A stretch of DNA of 64,000 bases from Ricinus communis (Eukaryota; Streptophyta; Magnoliopsida; Malpighiales; Euphorbiaceae): NCBI RefSeq assembly GCF_019578655.1, contig NC_063265.1, forward strand, positions 23,174,285 through 23,238,284. Reading direction: 5' to 3'. The notes beneath the pieces were generated by a model. That model saw only the letters and a program-made list of their open reading frames with translations, ran no database searches and was not told the DNA's origin. Below are positions 10,691 through 21,478 of the stretch, in pieces. Position numbers and translations under genes: made by a program. Every line of letters begins with the position of its first letter. The first letter of the stretch is position 1.

Positions 10691-11520
10691 CTTTGTATGT
10701 ATATAATAAATAAGAAATTATGAAAATATTAGATATTAACCAAAGTTTAAATAATGAAATTATTCCATGAAATCTCAATTCTAATAAAAAATATAATAAT
10801 TATTATCATATTTTACATAATCATTTTAAGGTATCGAATAATTATAAATATCAATTATTTTCTATGGAAGGAAAAATAATTATAAAATGCACATATATAA
10901 TATAATTTAAAATATTGAGTATTAATTTAATAAATTAAACTTGCTGCAAAATAAATAGATATAATATATTCTAAACTAATGAAACTACAATAAAATATAA
11001 TTATTAAGTGTTAATTTAATAAATTAAACTTGTGTGAGATAATCCCATTATATTGCAGAATTTATGTTAATCGAAATAGTTTTTTATTTACTTAGTGAGA
11101 ATATAGTACAAAGAATCGTTGTACATCACTCATATTCTAGGAATGCCTGCTAAATTACACACCAATATCTTACACTAACATTATGCATATCCAAGATACT
11201 TTCACTCTTAGTAATCAATCTTTAAAAAAAAAAAATAGTAGATCGTTAATTCAAGTCATATATTTATCTATTACCTTAACGTTATCCCAATATAAAATAA
11301 TACTATTTTGATATCAGAATTCCTGCTACAAAAACTATTATCAGTGTCTCGAGCAAGATCATTTATATATATAAATATAATTGGATGAAAAAAAAAAATT
11401 TCAGTCAAATCAATCTTAAAAAATAATTAGCATAGAATGAAAACACAATGGAACATAAAATGTTAATATTCAAAACTGTCCCTCAGAATAATTTCCACAA
11501 AGACCGCAGCTTAAAATAAT
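10691..11520 (+). repeat. Module D1 distal part and junction to module P of g2
   Basis: Extremely AT-rich sequence homologous to 48206-48388 plus 51945-52597. At about 10845-10852 it preserves the uninterrupted target of the copia element found in D5. It ends at 11487-11492 (AATAAT), where downstream flank is fused to the upstream flank of g2. No gene. Confidence 0.75.
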
Positions 11521-11730
11521 TAATTAATATGATTATGTTGTTAAAGATGTAGCCCACTTCCATTGAAAAATGTAAGTAGGGGAGGTTTGATTCAAAATAG
11601 AGCCTGCAAACAAATCAGCAAGAATCCATGTCAAAAAGAACAAACAAGAAAATAATTGAGCTGTGGCCCAAATGTAGGAAAGCAAAGTTAATATTGCATG
11701 CTTCTTCAATAGTGTAATTCTTTTGTCATC

Positions 11731-11755
11731 TATAAATTGCCATGCATTCCATGCA
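11731..11755 (+). promoter_or_regulatory. g2 core promoter: TATA box plus two RY-type motifs
   Basis: TATAAATT at 11731-11738, 93 bp before the start codon, followed by CATGCA at 11741-11746 and 11750-11755. About 200 bp upstream of it is shared by all five genes, starting at the TAGCCCACTTCCATTG word. Confidence 0.6.
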
Positions 11756-11830
11756 AATATTTCTCACAGCTACAGAGAAAAACCAACACCACATCCAAAA
11801 AACTAACTCTAAGCACCAAAAACAAGCATC

Positions 11831-12624
11831 ATGAAAGTTATTAATTTTCTCGTATCTCTTCTCGTCTTAGCTTTGGCTTCCTTTTTTGCCACTGCTTTTG
11901 ATCCTAGCCCTCTCCAAGACTTCTGTGTAGCTACAGATGGCTCTGATTCTTCCGGTAATTAATATACTAGCTTCTTACTTCGAGATCTTATAAATATAGA
12001 GTTTTCTTCATTATTATTTTCTTCTCTTATTTATGCATTATATAATATTAACTATGTCCTCCTGATGCAGTATTCGTGAATGGACAGTTTTGCAAGAATC
12101 CAGATAATGTAACAGCAGATGATTTCTTTTATTCTGGGCTTAATGTTCGTGCAAATACATCCAATCAACTTGGAGTAAATGTCACGATTTTAACTGCTGA
12201 TGTGATACCAGGACTTAACACCAACGGTATAACCTTAGCTCGTATCGATTATGCAGCGAATGCAGGCTTAAACCCACCACATACACACCCCCGAGCTGCT
12301 GAAATCCTAATGGTTTTAGAAGGAACTGTTTATGCTGGTTTTGTAACATCAAATCCGGATCATCGTCTGTTCAGCAAAATTCTAAGACCAGGGGATGTAT
12401 TTGTATTTCCATTTGGAATGATTCATTTTCAATTGAATCTTGGTAAGACTCCTGCACTTGCTTTTGCTGCATTGACTAGCCAAAATCCAGGAGTGATGAC
12501 TTTAGCTAATGGGATTTTCGGAGCTGATCCTTCCATTAATCTTGAAGTTGTGGCCAAAGCATTTCATCTGGACAAGAATTTAGTCAGCAAGCTTCAGGGA
12601 CAGGAGTGGGCCAATCCCTCATAA
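11831..12624 (+). CDS. Germin-like protein g2 (secreted cupin)
   Basis: Exons 11831-11954 and 12071-12624 encode 225 residues, the usual GLP length. Residues 1-22 are a hydrophobic signal peptide ending FFATA, with mature protein starting FDPSPLQDF. Cys32 and Cys49 form the expected N-terminal disulfide pair. Cupin box 1 contains HTHPRAAE (ligands His112, His114, Glu119) and box 2 contains [11 protein letters not shown] (His160), the Mn-binding set of the family. N-glycosylation motifs are at Asn54, Asn70 and Asn78. GLPs are hexameric cell-wall proteins, often with superoxide dismutase activity; true oxalate oxidase activity is not expected in a dicot GLP. Its own difference is Ala106 where the sisters have Gly, just before box 1. 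The ATG start is chosen because it gives a signal peptide and a clean splice; a GTG-initiated exon 2 frame alone would not be secreted. Confidence 0.95.
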
Positions 12625-12882
12625 AATAGTTTTATTTTGAAAATGTGTTGCGCAAATTTTCTTATTTAAGTCATCTAAAATGACGTCAATTAGAATAAGG
12701 AGGATGTTTGTGTTCCATTTCTCGTGTTGGTTAAGTTAATTTAGATCAAAGGGGATATACCTCTCTCACCATTTTGATTTTGAATGTAATAAATGATATT
12801 TATAATGTTGTAATTTATTTAGCATTCTCCCTCTCTTATACATTTGCATGTGACTATAAAGAAAATAATGATTTCTCTCTCT

Positions 12883-12918
<36 letters not shown>

Positions 12919-13144
12919 TGATTTCTACAATATACTGATAGATGGACGATAAAAGGTCATTGTGTATATATATGCTTTTAATTAATTTATTGATTATTTT
13001 TTCTAAGCTATTTTACACTGCACATATTTACGTGAATAACCATAATTATTATTCAATAAAATAAAATAATTACAACTGCCATTGTTTCTAAGGTTTGGAT
13101 TTTGAGATTTGTGTATCTTCTTTTTTTGATAATGAGACTTTTCT
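12625..13144 (+). repeat. Module G1, proximal 3' flank of g2
   Basis: Shared almost exactly with 34794-35302 behind g4 and more distantly with the D flanks. It includes a (CT)/(TA) microsatellite at about 12874-12916. It ends abruptly in a second germin gene tail. No gene. Confidence 0.7.
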
Positions 13145-13208
13145 ATTTCATCTCGACAAAAGTTTAGTCTGCAAGCTTCAAGGACAGGAGTGGGCCAATC
13201 CCTCATAA
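13145..13208 (+). pseudogene. Relic of a germin-like gene 3' end, copy 1
   Basis: The last 18 or so codons of a GLP gene ([18 protein letters not shown] and stop at 13206-13208) followed by typical GLP 3' flank. The rest of the gene is missing. The join to the g2 flank lies in the shared word ATTTCA. It shows that a further germin gene existed here and lost its body by deletion. A second copy is at 35303-35366. Confidence 0.88.
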
Positions 13209-13366
13209 AATAGTTTTATTTTGAAAATATGTTGGGCAAATTATCTTATTTAAATAATTTAAAATGAAGTCTATTCGAATAAGGAAGATGTTTGTGTCCC
13301 ATTCCTCTCTCACTGTTTTGATTTAAAATATAATAAAAATTATTTGTGCTATTGCAATCTGTTTAG

Positions 13367-13429
<63 letters not shown>

Positions 13430-13664
13430 ATATGCATGCACAACTATAACAAAAATGATGACTCATCTGCATATTAATTAATAGATCTTGATTCTTACAA
13501 CAAACTTGGTCACTACACATGCATACAAACATACATATCTATATGCTCCTAATTAGTTTGCTGATTGTTTTTATAACCTTCTAAGCTACTTTAAACTGCC
13601 CATGTTTACATGAATAACAACAGGTACTATTCAACAAAAGAAAACAATTACAATGGCCATCTCC

Positions 13665-13700
<36 letters not shown>

Positions 13701-14499
13701 TATATAAATTTTTGAGATCTAAAATTAATTAATAAATATTTTTAAAATAATTTTTATATTATTGCACTAATAATAATTTAAAATTTAAAAAAATTAAAAA
13801 AAATATTTAAAAATAATTAGTTTACTATTACCTTTTAGAATATTATAAATTAATATAAAATATAAAAAATTTATTAAATTATATAAATAAATTTAATTTT
13901 ATAATCGAAATAATAATAATAAGCATGCGTTGCGGGGATAAATAAATAATAGTTTCTAGATTATTTATATTGGGACTTGTGCATCTTAGAGCAAGTCAAA
14001 ATATATATAGTCGTTTTATGGATAGTAATTAAGTTTAATAAGTAAATTTTGGGATATAAAAATAAAAATAAATATTAAATATAAAAAAATAAATGTAAAG
14101 GAATTTAAATATTTTAATCTATAACTAAAATCAAGTATTTGGTATCAAAAACAAAAAATTAGAAAGCTGATATCTAATAGGAACATAGTGCAAATTTTAG
14201 TACTAAACAAGATAATACCCAACTTAGATGCTAGATAAAATTTATGAAAGTTATGTTTTTGGTAAAGCTTCTAAAATTCTAAAAAATAATTAAAGATGCC
14301 TATGAAAATAAATCCATTATTAATTTTTAAAAGATTAATTTAATTATTTAGTTTATTTGGGAAAATATTTTCGTTAACAAATTAATGTTTTTTAAGATTT
14401 TAAATGACATCGGCATTGAGAATTTATTTAATTAATCTTCTCATCATTATTTTATCTGCTTACTTGTTAATATTTTTACGTCTTAATATTTATTATTAA
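13209..14499 (+). repeat. Module G1: 3' flank of relic, CT repeat, AT-rich dispersed element
   Basis: Contains a (CT)27 run at 13371-13425, a mixed CT/TA run at 13663-13700, and an AT-rich dispersed element of about 270 bp ending near 13965 with a GCGTTGCGGGGATAAA word. The element recurs at about 35775-36015 and inverted near 61119-61400. The remainder up to the gypsy LTR is AT-rich with no gene. Confidence 0.65.
13371..13425 (+). repeat. (CT)n microsatellite
   Basis: About 27 uninterrupted CT units in the 3' flank of the germin relic. The corresponding run in the second copy (35503-35543) is shorter, and the flank between relic and repeat differs there by a deletion. Confidence 0.98.
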
Positions 14500-15782
14500 T
14501 GTGTCCTTTTTAGTACTCACAAGTGCACAAACCGTGCCTATAGTAAGGGTACGTTCACCACGAGGTTGATCTCTCAAGGAACTATGAGACCACTTATTAT
14601 AAAGACTAATTATCAACATAAAACAACAAAAGTAAATCTAAACACTCTAAATCAGTATGTTGAGAGGATAGTATTCATAAAATAAAGTAACTAAACAATA
14701 GATAAATATGCAATATAATGCAAATGCTTATAATCTAAAACTATATGCTAAAAATAGTATTAAGTTTAACCATTTACTTAGTAATCTCCTTATTTTACTT
14801 TAAGCCTAAATCTAATGAATGAGATAATGATGTACTTTTTTCATAAATCACTCAAGCTAATGATGCAACCTGGGTTTTTTATACCAACATATATTAAAGT
14901 AAATATGATGTTTCTAATACTTTTAACCTAAAGGTTTTCATAACAAATATTACTATTAAATTGATACGATGGTCAACCAATAATAATAGATGAAACTAAT
15001 ACATATATGAAGATAAAAAAATTATTCATTAAGTAAATAAATAACAAAATTCATACAAAAGTAAAAAGGCTAAACTAAACACTTATGCAAACTAGCTTAA
15101 CATATTTAATCCAATGATCATGGTATTAAATAGAAAGACATAAAACAAATAAGTAAAAGCTCCCTCTAAATCTAGAATTTCTTCAAGTAGGAAGATGATT
15201 GGTCCTCACTCTCCACTTCTTGAAAAGCTTCTTAGATCTTAAAAAGAGTAATGAAAACTAAACTAAAGTGTTTATGGAAGAACTGTAAAGAATTATAGAG
15301 AGAATAATGGTAGGCAGGTGTAGAAAGCAGATAGGAGAAAACTCTCCTCCCTAGAATTAGGTTCTATAGAGATATATATAGAGAAGAGTCATCCTCTATA
15401 TAAATCTTCCTATAGATAATTATACTAATATAAGTCCATCTAATATATAAGACTTTTTAAGTGTCTTTATCTCCACCAAATACTATTCCATAAATAACTC
15501 TTAATATAAATTCTAATAATTATACAAAATGACTAAAATATCCCATGAGCCTTGTAATTAGCAGTCCATGCATCTTAATCTTGGGCCTTGACATGAACAT
15601 GTCCAATTAAGCTTCTTTTCGAGTTTTAGCTCCATATTTTTCTCTTTTTGCTAATATTACTTGAAAATAAATAATTAAACTTAAGTGAGTAAAAGCACAT
15701 ATTTTTACCACTTTATATATAAACATATATCATTAAAGCTCTAAAATACCCTTAAATATCTATATATAATTTAGACCGATCA
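14500..15782 (-). repeat. Gypsy element 1, left LTR
   Basis: 1283-bp LTR, starting at TGTGTCC and ending at GATCA before the polypurine tract. It is closer to the left LTR of element 2 than to its own partner LTR. Confidence 0.88.
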
Positions 15783-17560
15783 AATACCCCCCACACTTAA
15801 ATCTTTACTTGTCCTTAAGTAAATAGCAACTGAAAATTAATTTTTGCAAAAATCATAAAAAACATCCATACTCAGCTTAAAGATATTATTCAAAAGAATT
15901 TCAGTAATGCAAATATCATGTCAACCCAAAAACACTTGAATCATAATAATTTTCTTTAAAAATATAAACTTAATCATTTTTTATCAAGACTCAAGCATTC
16001 AATCCTTCACACCTGTTACACAACAAATAGTCTAACTCGTCTTCAAAGGATACAACTATGATGCATAATCCATATTATCATTAACCCTATTCAAAAAGGC
16101 AAAACCTTCATTTATAACAAGAGATCAATAAACATTTATACATTTTTATATCACTTGCTTTTGAAGCTCTTATACTTTTTTTTCTTTTCTTTACACTCCT
16201 TAGATTTTTACCTAATACTTAGGGTATTTGTTTCTTTCTTGAGATGTTATGCCTTTTTACGTAAATACAAATATGGGTGACGAATGCACCTGGTTACTCA
16301 ATAAAAACATACATCAAGATGCTTTGCATACTCATAATCTCAATTGCCTTTTTATGCGAAAATCGACATTAGTCATAAAAATCCCCGGTTAGTAAACAAT
16401 TAAAATTAGCGGAATAAAATATATTACTTAGAGCTTTAAATCGCCATACCATATCTCACAACTTAGGTAAACCATAATAAGAACAATAAAATAATAACTT
16501 AAATCATACACTTGTAATCATACCCATGTCAAATGTTGCTATACTACTCATCGTGTCTATATGCAAAAGATGAACACTTTATCATTTAAGTGCAAATAAC
16601 TCATGAGTTTACATTTATACATTAAAAACTAACTCAAAAGTTCAAGAATCTTAACATAATAGCATTCTTTCATTGACTCTTATATAAAATAATAAGAAAA
16701 AGCTGAGTAGACACTTTTAAAATCTTACAAAAATTCACCAAAGTTACTAATTCTCATGGCATATGACGTATAAAGCTTAATCGAAGAAATATTCTATTTC
16801 TCTCCCCCACACTTAAATTTGACATTGTTCTCAATGTCATTGCATATATAAAAATAAAGATTAAGAAGAGATGAAAAAGTTAAAATACTCTCATAGAGTT
16901 TTTCAATGTATAGTAAGCCATGAACTTGAATTCCAATCTCCACCATCCAAACCTTAGAAGCATATTATCATTTTTAAATTTTTGCATTTTTCAGTAGCCT
17001 ACAAAATTTTCAGACCATGATTGCATTGTCAAATTATCTTCTTGCATCTGCCTACACACTGGTTGCCTGCCTTCCACACTCTCCCTCCGCGATTCGAGGT
17101 TGGCTTATTGTTGTCGCTGTTGTGCACCTCGCGGCTTCGTCTGCAGCGTGTGGCCTGCGGCTCGCGGCTGGCCCGCAACCTCGCGGTTAGGGCTCTGCCT
17201 TCTTTGGCCTCGTCCGCCATGTGTGGCCGCGACCTACTGGTGTTGTGCTTGGCCGCCTCCCTCACGGAGAGCCCATGACAGCCTGCTTGGTTGCTGCGGG
17301 CCTATGTCATTCCCTGTGATACCTCGCTACGGGCCCGTGTGAAAATTCACTGACGCAACATGCCTTGCTAAAAAATAAAATATTTTTAAAGAGGATTTAA
17401 TTGCTTCACATGGAGAAATATTGCCTTTTGGTAATAAAAGAAGATAGGAATATTCACTTTTCCATCATAGGTCTACAAGATAAATATAAAATAAAATAAA
17501 ATAAAATAAAATAAAAATAAACATAACTTAAATGCATAAAAATAAAAATATAATTACTAA
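15783..17560 (-). mobile_element. Gypsy element 1, non-coding 3' region with GC-rich island
   Basis: No protein-coding signal is seen. Much of it is AT-rich, but about 17035-17345 is strikingly GC-rich with repeated CCTCGCGG words. Open frames in this island occur on both strands and reflect composition only. A homologous island lies at about 39030-39350 in element 2. Confidence 0.7.
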
Positions 17561-17589
17561 ATTTATTGTCTATAGCTAGACATTCCTGA

Positions 17590-18373
17590 TTATGCTGATG
17601 TTGGGCGTTCATCCGCGCACTTATCATAAGCCATTCCTTTCAAGTATGACTTCATACTTTTAATGCGAACATCTAAAGTATCACGAAAGCTCTTGTCAAT
17701 TAAGAATGGAATATCATTATATAATTGTTCATAAACAATAGAATCTAAATAATTATATAAACACTTATCAATAGTAAACTTAGGAGATAAAGTTAGAGAA
17801 TCAAATACTTTAAATGCCACAGTTTCTCTTAAAACTATCATGGTAAGTTTTTCATCATGCACATCAATTATGCTCATTAGTAGTTGCCAAGAAAGGTTTA
17901 CTAATGAGTATAGTTTGCTTTTTATCCCTTGCTGGTGTGTTTTTCATGCCAAGTACTATAAAATCAACAAGAATTATTAACTTACCTACTTGTACTAGCA
18001 AGTCTTCCACTATACCTCTAGGATATTTTATTGATATATTAGTAAATTGTAGAGACATAGTGGTAGGCTTCAACTCTCCTAAGCTAAGTCGTTCATACAT
18101 CGAATAAGGCATCAAGTTGATGATGCTTACTCCCAAATCTAATATGGCTTTTGTATCCTTTTTGTCCCTTATTGTAATATCAATGGTGAAGCTACCGGGA
18201 TCCTTCATCTTAAGGGGCAACTGATGTTGAAGCATTACACTTGCTACTTGTACTTTTTCGTAGTTCGCATATCGCCTTTTCTTGGTATTCAACTCTTCAA
18301 AGAATTTTGCATAAGCTGGATTATTCTTGATAACATCCAACAAAAGTAAATTAGTATTAACTTTAAAGAGCAT
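17590..18373 (-). pseudogene. Gypsy element 1 aspartic protease
   Basis: The frame 17864-18373 carries a retroviral-type protease: TKAILDLGVSI(I)NLMPYSMY, where DLGVS stands for the usual D-[ST/L]-G-[AS] active site, followed by the flap-side motif LGELKPTTMSLQ and a VDFIVLGM segment typical of Athila-type proteases. A one-residue insertion (extra Ile) lies just after the active site. The frame continues in another phase at 17590-17877 and ends at DKCADERP. A frameshift at about 17870 separates the two. Nothing downstream resembles reverse transcriptase. Confidence 0.8.
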
Positions 18374-18586
18374 CTCAGTACTTTTAAATTTTTTTTATCC
18401 TTTTTGCTCTCTTTGGATTGGTTTAAAAAATGAATAGGTGGTCTATAAAGCTGATTGCCTTATAAAATTCAGGTCTAGAAAATGCTTTTTTTTCTTTCTT
18501 CTCAAGCCTAAGATTAGGCTATACTTTTTCTTCCTTTTGTATGCTCTCCTTATTGATTTGCACTAATCCATTATTTTTAGGTGTAC

Positions 18587-19977
18587 CTACATAAGAAAAA
18601 GAATTCTTTTTAGTTTCATAGCAATATTATCGACAACCTCACCTCTTCTAATAGTAGTAGTGGAATTGGCTTGCTCAGGTTGATTTGATAGTTTCTCTTT
18701 ATTGAGCCCTTCATCAATTTGTCCCATTTGCGCTTCTAAATATTTCATTGAAGCCTTAATGGAATATCTTTTCTCATTCCTCTTTATCCTATCATGAAAA
18801 GCCATCATAAATGATTGAAGTGTCTCTTCCAAACTTGGCTTCCTTTGTTCAATAGATCAAAGAGTTTATTCTTGATCTTGAAAGAAAGGATTGGAGTCCT
18901 TTCGGAATCGGGAATATTAGTCTTGGTAATGAGGTTGATTTCAGTTTCTCAACAATTATGGTTGGGTTTGGTCATTGTATTTCCAAGAAAGATTTGGATG
19001 GTTTCTCCAATCTGTATTATATGTGTTGGAATAAGGGTAATTCATAGGATGTATGGGTTGGTAAGAATCTATCAAATTTTTTTTGTCATACATATTTCCT
19101 CTGTAATTATCAAAAGATGAACAAACATTAGCACCATGACTATAAATACCACAAATGCCACATGTCTTATTATTTGGTGAGTTTTTTTATTGAAGCAAGC
19201 ATCTTAACTTGCTTAGTCAATTCAGTCAATTATATGGCCATCTCACTACTAGCTACTACTTTATTTATTTTTACTCTTTTTGTCCTCACACTCTTTTGTT
19301 GAGAATTGGCTCATAATATCTCAAAGATGTCATAAACCTCATCAGTTGTCCTTTGTAACATAGCACCCCAGCTGCATTATCAACCATACATTGATATTGT
19401 TGTGTCAACCCTTCATAAAATAATTGGTTGATTATTGGGAGTGGGAATCCATGGTATGGGCATTGCGATAAAAGTGATTTGAAGCGATCCCATACTTCAT
19501 GAAAAGATTCAGCATTCTTTTGATAAAAATTAGAAATTTCAGCTTTCAATTCCTTGATCTTTAGCTATGAGTAAAATCTACTCATAAACTTTTAATAAAC
19601 TTCATTCAAGTTCTCAAAGAATCAAGGGGTAAGGTCATTAACCAAGCCTTTGCTCTTCCTTTCAATGAATAAGGAAAACACCTCATTCTTAGTTGATCCT
19701 TATTAAGTCCAGATAATGGAAAAGTATGAATTATAATATAAAATTCTCTAATGAAAATGTTAATGCTTCCTTACTAGGCATACCATAAAATGAAGAAAGT
19801 GTATTAAAATGAATGTTCTTTAGTTCATAATTGCTAGATGCATTATGTAGAACTATGCGTGTAGTAATGTTAATCTTTCATAGCCATTCACCTTTCAGCT
19901 CCTATTTCTCTTGGTGGGTTTGCCATGATATCAACTTCTTCTTTTGATTTTTCTTCTAGTTGTTTCCTGCTAGGCAT
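18587..19977 (-). pseudogene. Gypsy element 1 gag, broken
   Basis: Pieces of a Retrotrans_gag-type protein in several frames. The start is near 19977 (MPSRKQLEE). The middle part includes the FYQKNAESFHEVWDRFKSLL segment (19286-19549) characteristic of gypsy gag, and a downstream helical segment reads YLEAQMGQIDEGLNKEKLS (18587-18832). Comparison with element 2 (41161-41565) shows the original start was one frame through IGAERRMAMKDYARL. Frameshifts and stops make it non-functional. Confidence 0.8.
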
Positions 19978-20185
19978 GTAAAACAAAAAAAAAATTCAGA
20001 TTTAACAAGAAACTTAAAAATAATAATTTAAAACAAAAACACATAAATAAAATACAAAACACAAAATATAAAAGAAATAAATAAAATAAAAAAATATAAA
20101 CAAAATAAATCATAAAACATAAAACAAACTAACAAACATAAAACACTTTTGATAATCAATCAATATAATAAAATTTGGACACAAT

Positions 20186-20203
20186 TCCCTGGCAACGACG
20201 CCA
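20186..20203 (-). other. Primer-binding site, tRNA-Asp type, element 1
   Basis: On the minus strand TGGCGTCGTTGCCAGGGA starts 8 bases inside the 5' LTR end. It fits the complement of the 3' end of plant tRNA-Asp (TGGCGCCGTTGCCGGGGA) with two differences, the primer usual for Athila-type elements. Confidence 0.75.
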
Positions 20204-20211
20204 AAACTTGA

Positions 20212-21478
20212 TGTGTCTTTTTTAGTACTCACAAGTGCACGAACTGTACCTATAGTAAGAGTAAATTCACTATGAGGTCGATCTCTCAAGTAACTATGAG
20301 GCCACTTAATATAAAGACTAATTATCAACATAAAATAATAAAAGTAAATCTAAGCACTCTAAATCAGTATGTTGAGAGGATAATATTCATAAAATAAAGT
20401 AACTAAACAATAAAAAAATATGCAATGCAAATACAAATGCTTATGATCTAAAACTATATACTAAAGATAGTATTTAGTCTATCCATTTACTTAGTAATCT
20501 CCTTGTTTTACTTTAAGCCTAGATCTAGTAAATGAGATAGTGATGTGCCTTTTGCCTAAATCACTCAAGCTAATAATGCAACCTAGGTTTCTTATACCAA
20601 TATAGATTAAAATAAATATGATGTTTCGGTTTTCATAATAAATATTATTATTAAATTGATATATGATGGTCAACCAATAATTATAGATGAAATTAATATA
20701 TATATAAAGGTAAAGAATACATTCATTAAATAAATAAATAACAAAATACATACAAAAGTAAAATGGCTAAACCAAACACTTATGAAAACTAGCATAATAT
20801 ATTTAACCCAATGATCATGGTATTAAATAGAAAGATATAAAACAGATAAATAAAAGCTCCCTCTAGATCTAGAATTTCTTCAAGTAGGAAGATGATTGGT
20901 CATTACTCTCCACTTCTTGATAAGCTCCTTAGATCTTGAAAATAGTACCAAAAACTAAACTAAAATGTTTATGGAAGAACTGTAGAGAATTATAGAGAGA
21001 ATAATAGTAGGCAGGTGTAGGAAGCAGATAGGAGAAAACTCTCCTCCCTAGAATTAGGTTTTGCAGAGATATATAGAGAAGATTCATCCTCTATATAAAT
21101 CTTCCTATAGATAAGTATACTAATATAAGTCTATCTAATAGATAAGACTTTAAGTATCTTTATTTCCACCAAATACTAACCCATAAATAACTTTTAATAT
21201 AAATCCTAATAATTATATAAAATGACTAAAATGTACTTTGGGCCTTGTAATTAGCAGCCCATGTGTCTTAATCTTGGGCCTTGACACGAACAATGTCCAA
21301 TTAAGCTTCTTTTCGAGTGTTTAGCTCTATATTTTTCTTTTTTTACTAATATTACCTGAAAATAGACAATTAAGCTTAAGTGAGGTAAAAATACATATTT
21401 TAACCATTTTATATATAGAAATATATCATTAAAGCTCTAAAATACTCTTAAATATCTATATATAATTTGGATCGATCA
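20212..21478 (-). repeat. Gypsy element 1, right LTR
   Basis: 1267-bp LTR from TGTGTCTT to GATCA. Next to it on the left is the primer-binding site, which makes it the 5' LTR of a minus-strand element. Confidence 0.88.

Larger units (their letters stand above)
14500..21478 (-). mobile_element. Gag-protease gypsy (Athila-like) element 1, 6979 bp
   Basis: LTRs at 14500-15782 (3' LTR in element sense) and 20212-21478 (5' LTR) begin TGTGTC and end GATCA on the + strand. A tRNA-Asp-type primer-binding site adjoins the 5' LTR, and a G-rich polypurine tract (revcomp of ATACCCCCCACACTTAA, from 15785) adjoins the 3' LTR. Between them are only gag and an aspartic protease, both broken. No reverse transcriptase, RNase H or integrase is seen, so it was non-autonomous. 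Flanks are ATTAA and ATTAT, a plausible mutated 5-bp target duplication. The LTRs differ by about 12 of their first 92 bases, so the insertion is old. Assignment to the Athila group rests on the primer site and the protease and gag style. Confidence 0.88.

Noticed and set aside
13371..13425. CRISPR-like or regulatory GA/CT array
   Set aside because: It is a plain dinucleotide microsatellite with no spacers, and the lengths differ freely between copies.
17021..17342. Overlapping long frames on both strands in the GC-rich island (also at 38948-39389)
   Set aside because: They arise from high G+C and the lack of AT-rich stops. The translations are low-complexity Ala/Arg/Cys sequences with no conserved pattern between copies.
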